This document shows positions 36,376 to 45,181 of a DNA stretch of 57,409 bases, piece by piece (the first letter of the stretch is position 1; every line of letters starts with the position of its first letter). Source of the DNA: Opitutaceae bacterium. Lineage in GTDB: Bacteria > Verrucomicrobiota > Verrucomicrobiia > Opitutales > Opitutaceae. The notes under the pieces are model-generated. The model saw nothing but the letters and a program-made list of their open reading frames with translations. It ran no database searches and was not told the origin of the DNA. The translations under genes were made by a program, and so were the position numbers. Location of the stretch: NCBI GenBank assembly GCA_014879845.1, contig JACSRI010000214.1, forward strand, positions 1-57,409, read 5' to 3'.

Positions 36376-39045
36376 TCACGGCGTCACCGCGAAAATGTTC
36401 GCGATGAGTTCCGGGCGTCGCGTAACCCTGATCAGAGGGCGAAAGGGTTCGCGGGGGAAGTGTGTCTCAAAAATCCAGTGCCAGATGCTGCCATCGGCCG
36501 CGAGAGCGGCGACGCCCCCGCCGGTCGCGACCAAGGCGGTCCAGTCGGATGATCGGCTTAGCTGTTGGGACGTGACTTCCACCACCTCGGATTCCCGACT
36601 TGGCTTGGAATAGGTCCACACCCAGAGCGTGCCGTCGTCACGCAATGTGATGAGATGGACGCCGGCACAGGCAAAATCGGTCCAGCGATAACCTGCGCCC
36701 ACGGATCGAATAGGAGCGGCCGGCCACCTTTCGAATCCCTTGGTTTCGATGGGAGTTGTCTCGAGCGAGCCATCCGCGGTGAGTGCGACACGAAGAGGTG
36801 GCGCCCAGCCGTTCGGCTGTGCCCTCCAGGTCGTGTTGTAGCCGTCCTGTAAAGCCGGCACCGAGTCGACCGGCTGAAGGAGCGAGCTCATGCCTTCGAG
36901 TTTCAGATGGTCCGGCGGATTGACGCGGTCGGGCGGCGAGATGTAGAGCGCGCCGCTTTGCTTCCGGATGACGAGGTGGAAGGCCGATTCACCCACGTCG
37001 GACCAATCACTCGAACCACCGAGGCGACGCGGCTCGAGGTCGACCGGTGCAAACGCGCCCGAGTCTCTGTCCCACCGCGTCGAGCACACGCGCCAAAAGG
37101 TTCCGTCACGCTTCACCGCGTAACCGCCGTCCCAGCGCTGGGCGAGCGCGGTCCAGTCTTCGCTGGCGTCGTATCGGTCGAGGCGGAGATGGTTTCCGGA
37201 CTCAGGATCGTGCCCGTGACGAGTGTTGACCCAGAGACGTCCGGTTTGATCGAGCGCGAGGATGGCGTCCGCGAAGACGACGATCGATTTCCATGCGCCA
37301 TCGGGTAGCGGACCGTCGCCAGCCGTGGCCGTCAGACGCCGCTCGTTCGCGAGTCGGTCCAGGAACGTCGGTTCCTCCGGAGTAATTCGATGTACAGCGG
37401 TGCGACCGTCCGCCAGTGTGGTGATGAAACCGGCAGTCTTGATTTCAAAACGGACGACCTCCCCCGCGCCGATCCTCGGAGCGCCGTGTTGGCTCTCAAG
37501 CGGCATGATATACTCCCAGGCGCGCTGGTAGACGACCGTCGTCACGACGATGGAGGCAACGAGCGTGGCGCCCACGGTGGCGAGATTGCGTCGCACCTGC
37601 GGCCAACCCGGTTGCGGATGGTTGAAGTTCCAGCGTGCCAGCGCGACGAGTGCGACGAGCGAGGCGGGCAATGCGATGAGATGAATCAACAGACCGCTCC
37701 ACAGCGGAACGAGCACGGGCCGCTCGATGTCTCGGGCGAGGGTTGGGTAGGCAAGCATCACGACGCCGAACACGACGCCGAGTCCGAGGGCGCGCATGAC
37801 ATGGCGCGTCAGGCTCGACGCAAAAAAACCGCAGCCGAAGAGCACGATCGGCGCCGGGACCACAGCGACGAATCTCCCGACGGGGCCAAGTGCGCCGAGC
37901 GCGGATGACCACATCACCGGCAGGGTGTGGCGCACCACCGGACTTGTGGGCTCGAGCAACTCCGGGAGCCTGCGTCCGCCTTCAATCAGATGTGGGAGCA
38001 CGGCACCGAAGAGCAGGGCCAAGGTCGCGCCGAGGCCGATCTTGATGAAAAATTGTGTCCGCCGCGACACGGGCAGGCAGAGCTGAGCCTGATGCGTTCC
38101 ATAGCGGCGTTCATCGGCAACGGCCATCGCACCGAGGAGCAGAGGCAGCACCAGCCAAAGGTTCCAAAACTCCGAGCTGATGAACTCGATGGTGGAGTTG
38201 GCTTTGAAGCCGTGTGCGAGTGTGCGTGCGCCAACGAGGCCAAGATGGATGATGGCGAACAGGGCTCCAAGCAGGAGCACGGGTTCGAAGAAGCGCAGTT
38301 CCTTGGCGATGAGCGCGCGTCGACTACCCGACTTCGATCCAGCGCGCCCCAGGATTCGGGCCAGGCCGAGGCGCGCCTGCATCCATCGCGGCGCCGCCAC
38401 CTGTTTTTCCGAGTGTGCGATATCCTCGGCGCGTGTGAATAGGCGGTACGACCATGCGATCGCGCCGATCGTGTAGCCCGCCAGAGCGATGCCGACACAC
38501 GTGGTGTCTGCGACCTGTCCGGCGAACAGCGAGGCGGTGAAATCGGCGACGACGGCGACCAACGCAGGCGCCGCGATGATGACCGCGAAAGCCGTGGAGC
38601 TCTGGCGAACGAGAAGCGGTATCGCGAGCCCTCCGGCGAAGGCGGTAGCCGCAATCCATGCCGACCAGAGTGGCATGTCTGCGCGGTCATGTGGCGTGAT
38701 TCGCGATAACGAGTGGACTTGAAAGGCGAGCCACCAGGCTAACCAGCAAAGCAGAAGCGCTCCGGCGAGCGTCAGTGCCTTGGTCTGCCACATCGTGCGT
38801 CGCTCGACCGGAAGGACAAGTTGACCCGCGAGAGTGTTGTCGTCGATCTCGCGCCCGACCGACGCGTTCGCCACGGCCACGATCGTGATGATGTAGCCGA
38901 GTGAGAGGAACATGGCGCGCAACTCCCGCGCGAAGATCGGCACCACCTGCGAGTCCGGCCAGACTGCAAAAAGACCGGCAGCCAGCACGGTGACGACCGT
39001 GCCCGGCGCGAGCAGGCGGAGCTCTTTTCTGAGCAGGGCGGTCAT
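36376..39045 (-). CDS. Duplicated ABC-2 permease fused to a C-terminal RCC1-like propeller, 889 aa
   Basis: Inner-membrane ABC permease partner of the ATPase at 39042-39947. Two homologous permease halves are seen: LLRKELRLLAPG (residues 4-15) repeats as LIAKELRFFEPV (245-256), and VLPVERRTMWQTK repeats as CLPVSRRTQFFIK, so the protein is an internal tandem duplication with about 12 helices. After a last helix (about 491-506) comes a soluble domain of some 370 residues with four repeats of the type DWTxL..xx.DGxLWxW, for example GVHLITLRDDGTLWVW and GVAALAADGSIWHW, resembling RCC1 blades and probably outside the membrane. The start ATG 39045 overlaps the ATPase stop. Confidence 0.87.
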   Translation of the reverse strand: MTALLRKELRLLAPGTVVTVLAAGLFAVWPDSQVVPIFARELRAMFLSLGYIITIVAVANASVGREIDDNTLAGQLVLPVERRTMWQTKALTLAGALLLCWLAWWLAFQVHSLSRITPHDRADMPLWSAWIAATAFAGGLAIPLLVRQSSTAFAVIIAAPALVAVVADFTASLFAGQVADTTCVGIALAGYTIGAIAWSYRLFTRAEDIAHSEKQVAAPRWMQARLGLARILGRAGSKSGSRRALIAKELRFFEPVLLLGALFAIIHLGLVGARTLAHGFKANSTIEFISSEFWNLWLVLPLLLGAMAVADERRYGTHQAQLCLPVSRRTQFFIKIGLGATLALLFGAVLPHLIEGGRRLPELLEPTSPVVRHTLPVMWSSALGALGPVGRFVAVVPAPIVLFGCGFFASSLTRHVMRALGLGVVFGVVMLAYPTLARDIERPVLVPLWSGLLIHLIALPASLVALVALARWNFNHPQPGWPQVRRNLATVGATLVASIVVTTVVYQRAWEYIMPLESQHGAPRIGAGEVVRFEIKTAGFITTLADGRTAVHRITPEEPTFLDRLANERRLTATAGDGPLPDGAWKSIVVFADAILALDQTGRLWVNTRHGHDPESGNHLRLDRYDASEDWTALAQRWDGGYAVKRDGTFWRVCSTRWDRDSGAFAPVDLEPRRLGGSSDWSDVGESAFHLVIRKQSGALYISPPDRVNPPDHLKLEGMSSLLQPVDSVPALQDGYNTTWRAQPNGWAPPLRVALTADGSLETTPIETKGFERWPAAPIRSVGAGYRWTDFACAGVHLITLRDDGTLWVWTYSKPSRESEVVEVTSQQLSRSSDWTALVATGGGVAALAADGSIWHWIFETHFPREPFRPLIRVTRRPELIANIFAVTP

Positions 39046-39947
39046 GACGACTTCCCGGCGAGCGCGCGCCCGGCGACGAAGATTTCCTCGAGCGAGAGGG
39101 ACTCGACCTGCAGGTCCTCGGGGAAGTGGGTCTTCAGGTGTGTGAGGACCGCGTCGCTGGCGCCGTCGGCCAGCACCTCGAGTTCGCGGCCGCGCTGCTT
39201 GACGCTCAGCGCGCCGGCGATCGTCAGGCTGTCGGGCGGCTGCGCGAATCGTGCCCGGATCTTGCGAAACCGCGCCCGCGCCTCGTCGGCCTCGAGCGTG
39301 AGCAGCGCGCGGCCCTCGTCGATGATGGTGAACTCGTCGATCAGCCCCTCGAACTCGGAAATCAGGTGCGTCGATACGAAGATCGTGCGCCGCTCGGGGT
39401 CTCCGGCCTGGTAGGCGCCGATGATCGTCTCGATGAACTCGCGCCGCACGATCGGATCGAGGCCCGAGGTCGGCTCGTCGAGCACAAGCAACTCCGGTTC
39501 CGGGCAGATGGCTGCGAGCAGCGCGAGCTGCGTCTTCTGGCCCTTCGAAAGGTCGTTGGCTTTCTGCTCCGGCTTCAGGCCGAAGCGCGCGAGCAGATCC
39601 GTCTCGATCGTGCGGTTCCACGTCGTGCGGAACGACGCGTGGTAGTCGAGCACCTCGCGCACGCTCATCCACGGATAGAACGCGACCGCATCCGGCACGT
39701 AGGCGAGGCGCGATTTCACCGCCACTTCGTCGCGGCGTGGATCGAGGCCGAAGACCCGCACGCTGCCGCGCGTCGGGCGCAGGAGATTGAGCAGGCACTT
39801 GATCGTGGTGGTCTTGCCGGCGCCGTTGCGCCCGAAGAATCCGTAGCAGCGCCCCGGCTGGACGCGGAGCGATAGCCCATGGACGGCCTCGAGCCGGCCG
39901 TAGCTGCGATGGAGATCGTGAATGTCGATGACGGGGTTCGTATCCAT
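39042..39947 (-). CDS. ABC transporter ATP-binding protein (YtrB/BceA-like)
   Basis: ATPase subunit of 301 aa: Walker A GRNGAGKTTT (about residues 40-49), signature LSKGQKTQLALLAAI, Walker B LLVLDEPTSGLD and switch His in STHL. The C-terminal extension (about residues 215-301) is typical of this branch. The gene overlaps the permease by four bases and follows the GntR regulator by seven bases. The layout GntR-ATPase-permease equals the ytrAB-permease arrangement, in which the operon is released by cell-wall stress; that regulatory logic is inference here. Confidence 0.94.
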   Translation of the reverse strand: MDTNPVIDIHDLHRSYGRLEAVHGLSLRVQPGRCYGFFGRNGAGKTTTIKCLLNLLRPTRGSVRVFGLDPRRDEVAVKSRLAYVPDAVAFYPWMSVREVLDYHASFRTTWNRTIETDLLARFGLKPEQKANDLSKGQKTQLALLAAICPEPELLVLDEPTSGLDPIVRREFIETIIGAYQAGDPERRTIFVSTHLISEFEGLIDEFTIIDEGRALLTLEADEARARFRKIRARFAQPPDSLTIAGALSVKQRGRELEVLADGASDAVLTHLKTHFPEDLQVESLSLEEIFVAGRALAGKSS

Positions 39948-39954
39948 GGTTCGG

Positions 39955-40356
39955 TCACTCGTTGTCCAGGGCGGCCTTGGCCGCGAAATAGGCGAGGCGC
40001 TCTTTGACGAGGGCGAGCAGGGCGTCGCCGTCGATTTGGAGGTGGTGCGCGGTCACGACGGCGTCATCCACGTCCTTGGCGAGGAGTTTCAGCCGGGCGC
40101 TGCGCGTGAACGGGGTGTCCGTCTCCTTGAGAAAGCATCCCTTGCCGGGAATCGATTCGATCACGCCCTGGCTCTCCAACTCGGCGTAGGCCTTGGCCAC
40201 GGTGTTGCGGTTGACCCGCAACTCTTCCGCGAGCTGGCGCACCGACGGCAGGACCTCCCCGGCGCGCAACGCACCGGACGCCGCGGCGTAGCGCACCTGG
40301 TCGACGAGCTGCAGGTAGGGGGATTTGCCCGTCTTGAAGTCGATGTGGAAGAGCAT
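39955..40356 (-). CDS. GntR-family transcriptional regulator (YtrA-like)
   Basis: Short regulator of 133 aa, the usual YtrA length, consisting of the winged helix-turn-helix LPSVRQLAEELRVNRNTVAKAY and the signature IESIPGKGCFL, with a small C-terminal dimerisation part instead of a ligand domain. It heads the operon with the ABC genes. A perfect 9-bp inverted repeat lies directly upstream over the predicted -10 region, so it is probably an autorepressor. The ATG at 40356 follows GCCAGGAACGCCTCGC, with GGAA as a weak Shine-Dalgarno. Confidence 0.93.
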   Translation of the reverse strand: MLFHIDFKTGKSPYLQLVDQVRYAAASGALRAGEVLPSVRQLAEELRVNRNTVAKAYAELESQGVIESIPGKGCFLKETDTPFTRSARLKLLAKDVDDAVVTAHHLQIDGDALLALVKERLAYFAAKAALDNE

Positions 40357-40371
40357 GCGAGGCGTTCCTGG

Positions 40372-40393
40372 CTGTCCTAGGACACTAGGACAG
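40372..40393 (-). promoter_or_regulatory. GntR operator overlapping the ABC operon promoter
   Basis: CTGTCCTAG-GACA-CTAGGACAG is a perfect nine-base inverted repeat with a four-base spacer; the same bases contain two tandem CTAGGACA units. On the minus strand a -35 TTGACC (40406-40411) and a -10 TAGTGT (40382-40387) are 18 bases apart, so the palindrome covers the -10 element. It sits 16 bases from the GntR start codon. Confidence 0.78.
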
Positions 40394-40543
40394 TGATTGG
40401 CTTCGGGTCAAGCGGGCAAGCGCGGCCGGGTACGCCGGCAGCGCGCTTTACGGGAGATTTGCGCGGCCCGGCACGGGGCGGGCGCGTACGAGGCCCGTGC
40501 AGAATTTCCGCAACCGCGGCGGGGTGAGCGGGGTTGAGTCGGT

Positions 40544-42994
40544 GTGCACCTCCCGATTGCGCCCCTAACCCTCGTCCGCCAGGCCCTGCGCCGTCTCGCG
40601 CGGGAGCGCGGCTTCACGGCCACCGTCCTGTTCACGCTTGCACTGTGCATCGGCGCCAATGTCGCGATCTTCGCCGTGGTCGACGCGATCCTCGTGCGAT
40701 CGCTGCCGTTCCCGGCGGCCGATCGGTTGGTCATCGTGCGCAATTCCTACCCGGGCGCCGGGGCCGACCGCAGCCAGAGCTCCCTGCCCAACTACTACGA
40801 CCGGCGCGAGCATCTGGAGGCGTTTGCCTCGACCTCGATCCACCAGCGCGGGAGCGCCATCGTCGGGCCCGCGGGGTCGCCGCTGCGCATCGAGCGCGAC
40901 CGCGTGTCGCCCGAGTTTTTCGCGACACTGGGCGTGCCGCTGGCGCTGGGGCGCACGTTCACGGAGGACGAGATGCTGTATGCCAACGCGCAGGTGCTGA
41001 TCATCACGCACGAGTTCTGGCGGGATCAGTTCGGCGGCGCGCCGGATGTGCTCGGGCGCGAGTTACTCGTCGACGGACTCAAGCACACGGTGGTCGGTGT
41101 GCTGCCGCCGAAGTTCCGCTTCCTCGACAGCCGCGCGCGTTTCTTCATCCCGCTCGCGTCCAACCTGGAGGACCGCGCTCCCAATCGCCGCCACAGCAAC
41201 AACCAGCAGATGATCGTGCGCTTGGGAGCGGGCGTGAGCGTGGCGGAGGCCCAGGCGCAGATGGACGCGTTGAATGAGGTGCTGCTCAAGGACGATCCCT
41301 TCGCGGAACTCGTGCGGGCGGCGGGATTTCGCACGTTCGTGACGCCTCTGCACGCGGACACGGTGCGCGAGGTGCGACCCGTCCTCGTGCTCCTGCAGGC
41401 GGGCGTCCTCGCACTCCTGCTCATCGGTGGAGTCAACCTGGTGAACCTGCTCCTCATCCGCGCGAGCGGTCGGGCCAAGGAGTTCGCGGTCCGCCAGGCG
41501 CTCGGAGCCGGTCAGGGGCATCTCGTGCGCGAGATCGTCGTCGAGACCCTGCTCCTGGCTGTCGTCGGCGGCGCGCTCGGACTCGCGCTCGGCGCGTTCG
41601 GCATCGAGCTGCTCGCCGCACTCGGCACGGATCGCCTGCCGCTCGGCGCCGACATCGCGCTCGACGCTCGCGTGGCGGGCGTCGCGCTGGGCGCCTCGGT
41701 CGGCGTGGGGCTCGTGTTGGCGCTGCCGGTCGTGGTGTTCAACCTCCGCCGCGATCTCGCGCCGGTCCTGCACGCGGAGACGCGCGGTGGCACGGTGTCG
41801 CGCGCCGCGCAGCGCGTGCGGCACGGTTTCATCGTCGCGCAGATCGCTTTGGCCTTCGTGCTGCTCAGCGGTGCGGGCCTGCTCGGCCTGAGTCTGCGCA
41901 AGGTGCTTGCGACGTCGCCGGGCTTTCAGACCGACCGCGTGCTGACGGCGAGCGTGAGCCTCCCCTGGAAAAACTATCCGGACGCCGGACCGCGGCTCGC
42001 CTTCCTCGAGCGCCTTCTGGCGGAGTTGCGGCGTCAGCCGGGCGTGAGCCACGCGGGATTCTGCGGCGGTCTGCCGTTCAGTGGCAGCATCAGCGACAAC
42101 GCGACGACGGTCGAGGGCGTGGAGCGCGCGCCCGGCGAGTCGTTGCGCACCCACTACGTCGCCTTCGCCATGGGCGAGTACTGGCAGGCGCTGGGGATCC
42201 CGCTGATCGAGGGCCGCTTGCTCGAGGATGCCGACAACCAGCGCGAGCAGCGCGTGTGCGTGGTCGACCAGGCCTTCGCCCAGCGCTACTGGCCGGGCCA
42301 GAGCGCGCTCGGCCGCCGCATCGTCGACGACGTCGAGATCAATGACCAGAACGCGATCACGATCGTCGGCGTCGTCGGCACGGTGAAACAGAAGGACCTC
42401 ACGGACCCGGCGCCGCTCGGCACCTACTACACGCCCTACAAGCAGCGTCCCTTTGGCAGCGTCTCGATCGTGCTGCGCACGGCGCAGGGTCCCGAGGCCT
42501 TTGGCCCGACGCTGCGCCGCCTCGTGCTCGCGCTCGATCCGGAGCTGCCGGTCGACGACATCCGCCTGTTCCAGGAACGGCTCGACGACAGCCTCGTGGC
42601 TCGGCGTTCTCCCGCCATGCTCGTCGCGATCTTCGCATCGGTCGCGCTGGTCCTTGCCGCGATCGGCACGTATGGTGTGCTCGCCTACGCAGTCAACCAG
42701 CGGCGCCGCGAGATCGGCGTGCGCATGGCACTCGGTGCGCAACCGGGACAGGTGCTGCAGCAGTTTCTCGGACTCGGCGCCCGTCTCCTGGTCGCCGGCA
42801 TCGTGCTGGGCGCGGGCGGAGCCTGGATCGCCGGCTCGCTCATGCGCAGCGTGCTCTACGATGTCGCTGGATATCATGCCGGTGTCGCGGCCGCGACGGC
42901 GGGTGTGATGATCGTGGTGGTCCTCGTCGCGACCCTGCTGCCGTCCCAGCGCGCGGCGCGGGTGTCGCCGATCGAGGCGCTGCGCGACGACTGA
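40544..42994 (+). CDS. ADOP-type ABC transporter permease (MacB/FtsX-like)
   Basis: Inner-membrane permease of 816 aa in the duplicated orphan permease family. It starts at GTG 40544 and has the first helix FTATVLFTLALCIGANVAIFA, two MacB-type periplasmic domains and a second helix set (LLQAGVLALLLIGGVNLVNLLLIRASGR and LAAIGTYGVLAYAVNQRRREIGVRMALGAQ, here abbreviated to LLQAGVLALLLIGG and YAVNQRRREIGVRMALG). The internal repeat of the permease core is evident. No ATPase is encoded beside it, which is usual for ADOP proteins. Divergent from the GntR operon. Substrate unknown. Confidence 0.88.
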   Translation: MHLPIAPLTLVRQALRRLARERGFTATVLFTLALCIGANVAIFAVVDAILVRSLPFPAADRLVIVRNSYPGAGADRSQSSLPNYYDRREHLEAFASTSIHQRGSAIVGPAGSPLRIERDRVSPEFFATLGVPLALGRTFTEDEMLYANAQVLIITHEFWRDQFGGAPDVLGRELLVDGLKHTVVGVLPPKFRFLDSRARFFIPLASNLEDRAPNRRHSNNQQMIVRLGAGVSVAEAQAQMDALNEVLLKDDPFAELVRAAGFRTFVTPLHADTVREVRPVLVLLQAGVLALLLIGGVNLVNLLLIRASGRAKEFAVRQALGAGQGHLVREIVVETLLLAVVGGALGLALGAFGIELLAALGTDRLPLGADIALDARVAGVALGASVGVGLVLALPVVVFNLRRDLAPVLHAETRGGTVSRAAQRVRHGFIVAQIALAFVLLSGAGLLGLSLRKVLATSPGFQTDRVLTASVSLPWKNYPDAGPRLAFLERLLAELRRQPGVSHAGFCGGLPFSGSISDNATTVEGVERAPGESLRTHYVAFAMGEYWQALGIPLIEGRLLEDADNQREQRVCVVDQAFAQRYWPGQSALGRRIVDDVEINDQNAITIVGVVGTVKQKDLTDPAPLGTYYTPYKQRPFGSVSIVLRTAQGPEAFGPTLRRLVLALDPELPVDDIRLFQERLDDSLVARRSPAMLVAIFASVALVLAAIGTYGVLAYAVNQRRREIGVRMALGAQPGQVLQQFLGLGARLLVAGIVLGAGGAWIAGSLMRSVLYDVAGYHAGVAAATAGVMIVVVLVATLLPSQRAARVSPIEALRDD

Positions 42995-43046
42995 GTGGCT
43001 GGGGAATTCGGTCGCGCCTGCCGCTCGGGGCGCGAGACTGCGTGCC

Positions 43047-43886
43047 ATGAAACAAGTCGTGGTGACCGGGGGCAGCGGGAAGGCCGGGCAAGCCGTCGTG
43101 CGCGACCTGCTCGAGCACGGCTATGACGTGCTCATCGTGGATCGGGTGGCGCCGGCAGAACGCGCGTGCCCGGTCCTGAATGTCGATCTCACCGACTACG
43201 GCGCGACCGTCGAGGCGCTGGCCGGCGCTTGGGCTGTGGTCCACCTGGCGGCCATCCCGGCGCCGGGGCTCTTCGCGCCGGAGCACACGTTTCGCGTCAA
43301 CTGCGCGAGCACGTTTAATGTGTTCCAGGCCGCCGTCCTGCACCGGCTAAGTCGCGTGGTCTGGGCGTCGAGCGAGACCACACTGGGCCTGCCGTTCGAC
43401 CGCGTGCAGCCGGCTGAGGCGCCGATCGCGGAGGATCACTTCCCGTACCCGGAGTCGACCTACGCCCTGTCCAAGGTCGTGGGCGAGACGATGGCGGCGC
43501 AGTTCGCCCGCTGGAGCGGCGTGCCGTTCGTCGGCCTGCGCTTCTCCAACGTGATGGCCTCGCCCGCCGACTACGCGGCGATCCGGGCGGCCCAGGGAAA
43601 TCCCGCGGCGCGCAAGTGGAACCTTTGGGGCTACGTCGATGCCCGCGATGTGGCGCAGAGCTGCCGGCTCGCGCTCGAGGCGGCGACGACCGGCAGCGAG
43701 GACATGATCATCGCCGCGGCCGACACCTGCATGGCGATGACCAATGCGGAGTTGCTCGCGGCCGTGTTTCCCGCCTGCCGGCTGCGGCCGGGCACGGGAC
43801 CGCACGAGACTCTGCTTTCGATCGCGAAGGCGAAGCGGATGCTCAGCTACGCGCCGCAGCACTCCTGGCGCGCTGCCATGGCATGA
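43047..43886 (+). CDS. NAD-dependent epimerase/dehydratase family protein
   Basis: Extended SDR of 279 aa. The nucleotide motif is VVVTGGSGKAGQAVV at the very N-terminus; the catalytic Tyr and Lys are in STYALSKVVGE, and the substrate region is WGYVDARDVAQ. The pattern resembles uronate dehydrogenase-like and UDP-sugar epimerase-like SDRs. ATG 43047 lies directly before the fold begins, supporting the start. Substrate not determined; the region has no operon partners on the same strand before a terminator at 44028. Confidence 0.88.
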   Translation: MKQVVVTGGSGKAGQAVVRDLLEHGYDVLIVDRVAPAERACPVLNVDLTDYGATVEALAGAWAVVHLAAIPAPGLFAPEHTFRVNCASTFNVFQAAVLHRLSRVVWASSETTLGLPFDRVQPAEAPIAEDHFPYPESTYALSKVVGETMAAQFARWSGVPFVGLRFSNVMASPADYAAIRAAQGNPAARKWNLWGYVDARDVAQSCRLALEAATTGSEDMIIAAADTCMAMTNAELLAAVFPACRLRPGTGPHETLLSIAKAKRMLSYAPQHSWRAAMA

Positions 43887-44027
43887 CCGGCGGCTGGCCC
43901 GCCTGGACTCGTCACGGGCAAGGGCGGACTCATCACGCATCAAGGTCGCTTTATCCCGCGTTCCTGCGGCCGCCTTGACACTCGAGGTGCGCGTGACTCC
44001 TCTGGCGGCTCAGCAGTAGGGGTTCGG

Positions 44028-44064
44028 GCCCCGGCGGTGTCGCAGCCGCCGGGGCTATTTTTTT
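44028..44064 (+). terminator. Intrinsic terminator upstream of doxX-like gene
   Basis: GCCCCGGCGG and CCGCCGGGGC pair perfectly (10 bp, eight-base loop) and are followed by TATTTTTTT. It is 140 bases behind the SDR stop and 75 bases before the next gene. Between the SDR stop and the hairpin a very short ORF (about 43987-44019, ending at a TAG) reads MRVTPLAAQQ; I do not call it a gene. Confidence 0.88.
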
Positions 44065-44137
44065 CCGCCGAGTCGTGGCCGAGTGTCCGGGATGGCGCGC
44101 GCCGATCGTCGCTCAGGGAAACACCACGACCCACCTT

Positions 44138-44602
44138 ATGAGCCATCCCTCATCCCCCTCCTCCTCGCCGGCCCCGGGCGTCCCGTCTCGTCCGTCTGGG
44201 CGCCTCGCACGAATCGCGGCCGTCGCCGCGCGGCTGCTTCTCGGCCTGCCGCTCATCGTCTTCGGGCTGAACGGCTTCTTGAACTTCATCCCGCCTCCGC
44301 CCGAGCCTCTGGCCGAGGGCGCGACCGCGTTTGCGAAGGCCCTCCTGGACACCGGCTACATGATGCCGCTGATCGGCGGGACCCAGTTGCTCGTCGGCGT
44401 GCTCCTGGTCGTCAACCGGTTCGTGCCGCTCGCGCTGGTGCTGTTCACGCCATTCATCGTGAACGCCGTGGCGTTCCATCTCGCGCTGGAGCCGACGGGA
44501 CTCGTGCCGGCTCTCGTCTTCTTGGGACTGCACCTCGGCCTCGCGTGGTGCCACCGCGCGGCTTACGCGCCGCTGCTGCGGGCGAGCTTTTCGGCGGACT
44601 GA
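44138..44602 (+). CDS. DoxX-family membrane protein
   Basis: Small inner-membrane protein of 154 aa. The N-terminal tail is Ser/Pro-rich (SSPSSSPAPGVPSRPSG) and is followed by four hydrophobic helices: LLLGLPLIVFGLNGF, MMPLIGGTQLLVGVLLVV, ALVLFTPFIVNAVAFHL and GLVPALVFLGLHLGLAW. The FGLNGFLNFIPPPP pattern is typical of DoxX proteins. ATG 44138 is chosen; the upstream in-frame region reads through the terminator. Function unknown; family members are linked to redox and membrane stress in other organisms. Confidence 0.82.
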   Translation: MSHPSSPSSSPAPGVPSRPSGRLARIAAVAARLLLGLPLIVFGLNGFLNFIPPPPEPLAEGATAFAKALLDTGYMMPLIGGTQLLVGVLLVVNRFVPLALVLFTPFIVNAVAFHLALEPTGLVPALVFLGLHLGLAWCHRAAYAPLLRASFSAD

Positions 44603-44702
44603 GCGTTGACCCGGCGGGCGGCGGCGCGGTCGCGGTACGCCGGGGCCGAGGCACGGACGGACTTTGACGGCGCGGCCGTTTGCGCGCATGGGCCTGAGCG
44701 CC

Positions 44703-45119
44703 ATGACCACGAACAACACCCCCGCCATGCCTGCGTTCATGCTCCTGTTTCGCAATGCCGGTCCCGAAACCCACGCGCATCTTTCGGCCGACGAAAAGGC
44801 CGCGCTGGCGCGCCAGTGGAACGCCTGGTACGACGGCCTCGCCGCCACGGGCAAGGTCGAGCATGGCCAACCCCTGGCACTCGCGGGCCGGGTCGTGTCG
44901 GGCCCGCGCGGTGAACGGATCGTCGACGGTCCCTACGCCGAGGCCAAGGAAGTGATCGGGGGCTATTTTCTGCTCCGCGTGGCCGATCTCGAGGAGGCGA
45001 CGGCGATCGCGCAGCAGTGCCCGGGGTTGCCGCTCGGTCTCACGGTGGAGGTGCGGCCGCTCGCCGCCGTGAGTCCGGTGCTCGACAACGTGCACGGTCG
45101 TCCGCCGCGGTCCCGCTGA
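44703..45119 (+). CDS. YCII-related domain protein
   Basis: Small cytoplasmic protein of 138 aa from ATG 44703 (alternatives 44688 and 44727). The family core is MPAFMLLFRNAGPETHAHLS, then DGPYAEAKEVIGGYFLLR (the DGPF-type signature) and DLEEATAIAQQCPGL. It resembles the YCII/PhnB-like dimeric alpha-beta barrel proteins, sometimes found with extracytoplasmic sigma factors. No sigma factor lies beside it. Function unknown. The gene is 101 bases behind doxX and 62 before the pterin dehydratase gene. Confidence 0.85.
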   Translation: MTTNNTPAMPAFMLLFRNAGPETHAHLSADEKAALARQWNAWYDGLAATGKVEHGQPLALAGRVVSGPRGERIVDGPYAEAKEVIGGYFLLRVADLEEATAIAQQCPGLPLGLTVEVRPLAAVSPVLDNVHGRPPRSR

Positions 45120-45181
45120 AAGCCGCGCGGTCCGATCGAGCGCCGCAGTTGACAAGGACGCCGGTCCGCCTTGCGTGCGTC

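Noticed and set aside
41063-43048. 661-codon minus-strand ORF opposite the ADOP permease
   Set aside because: Highly charged with Asp/Arg/His strings, typical of the antisense frame of hydrophobic GC-rich genes.
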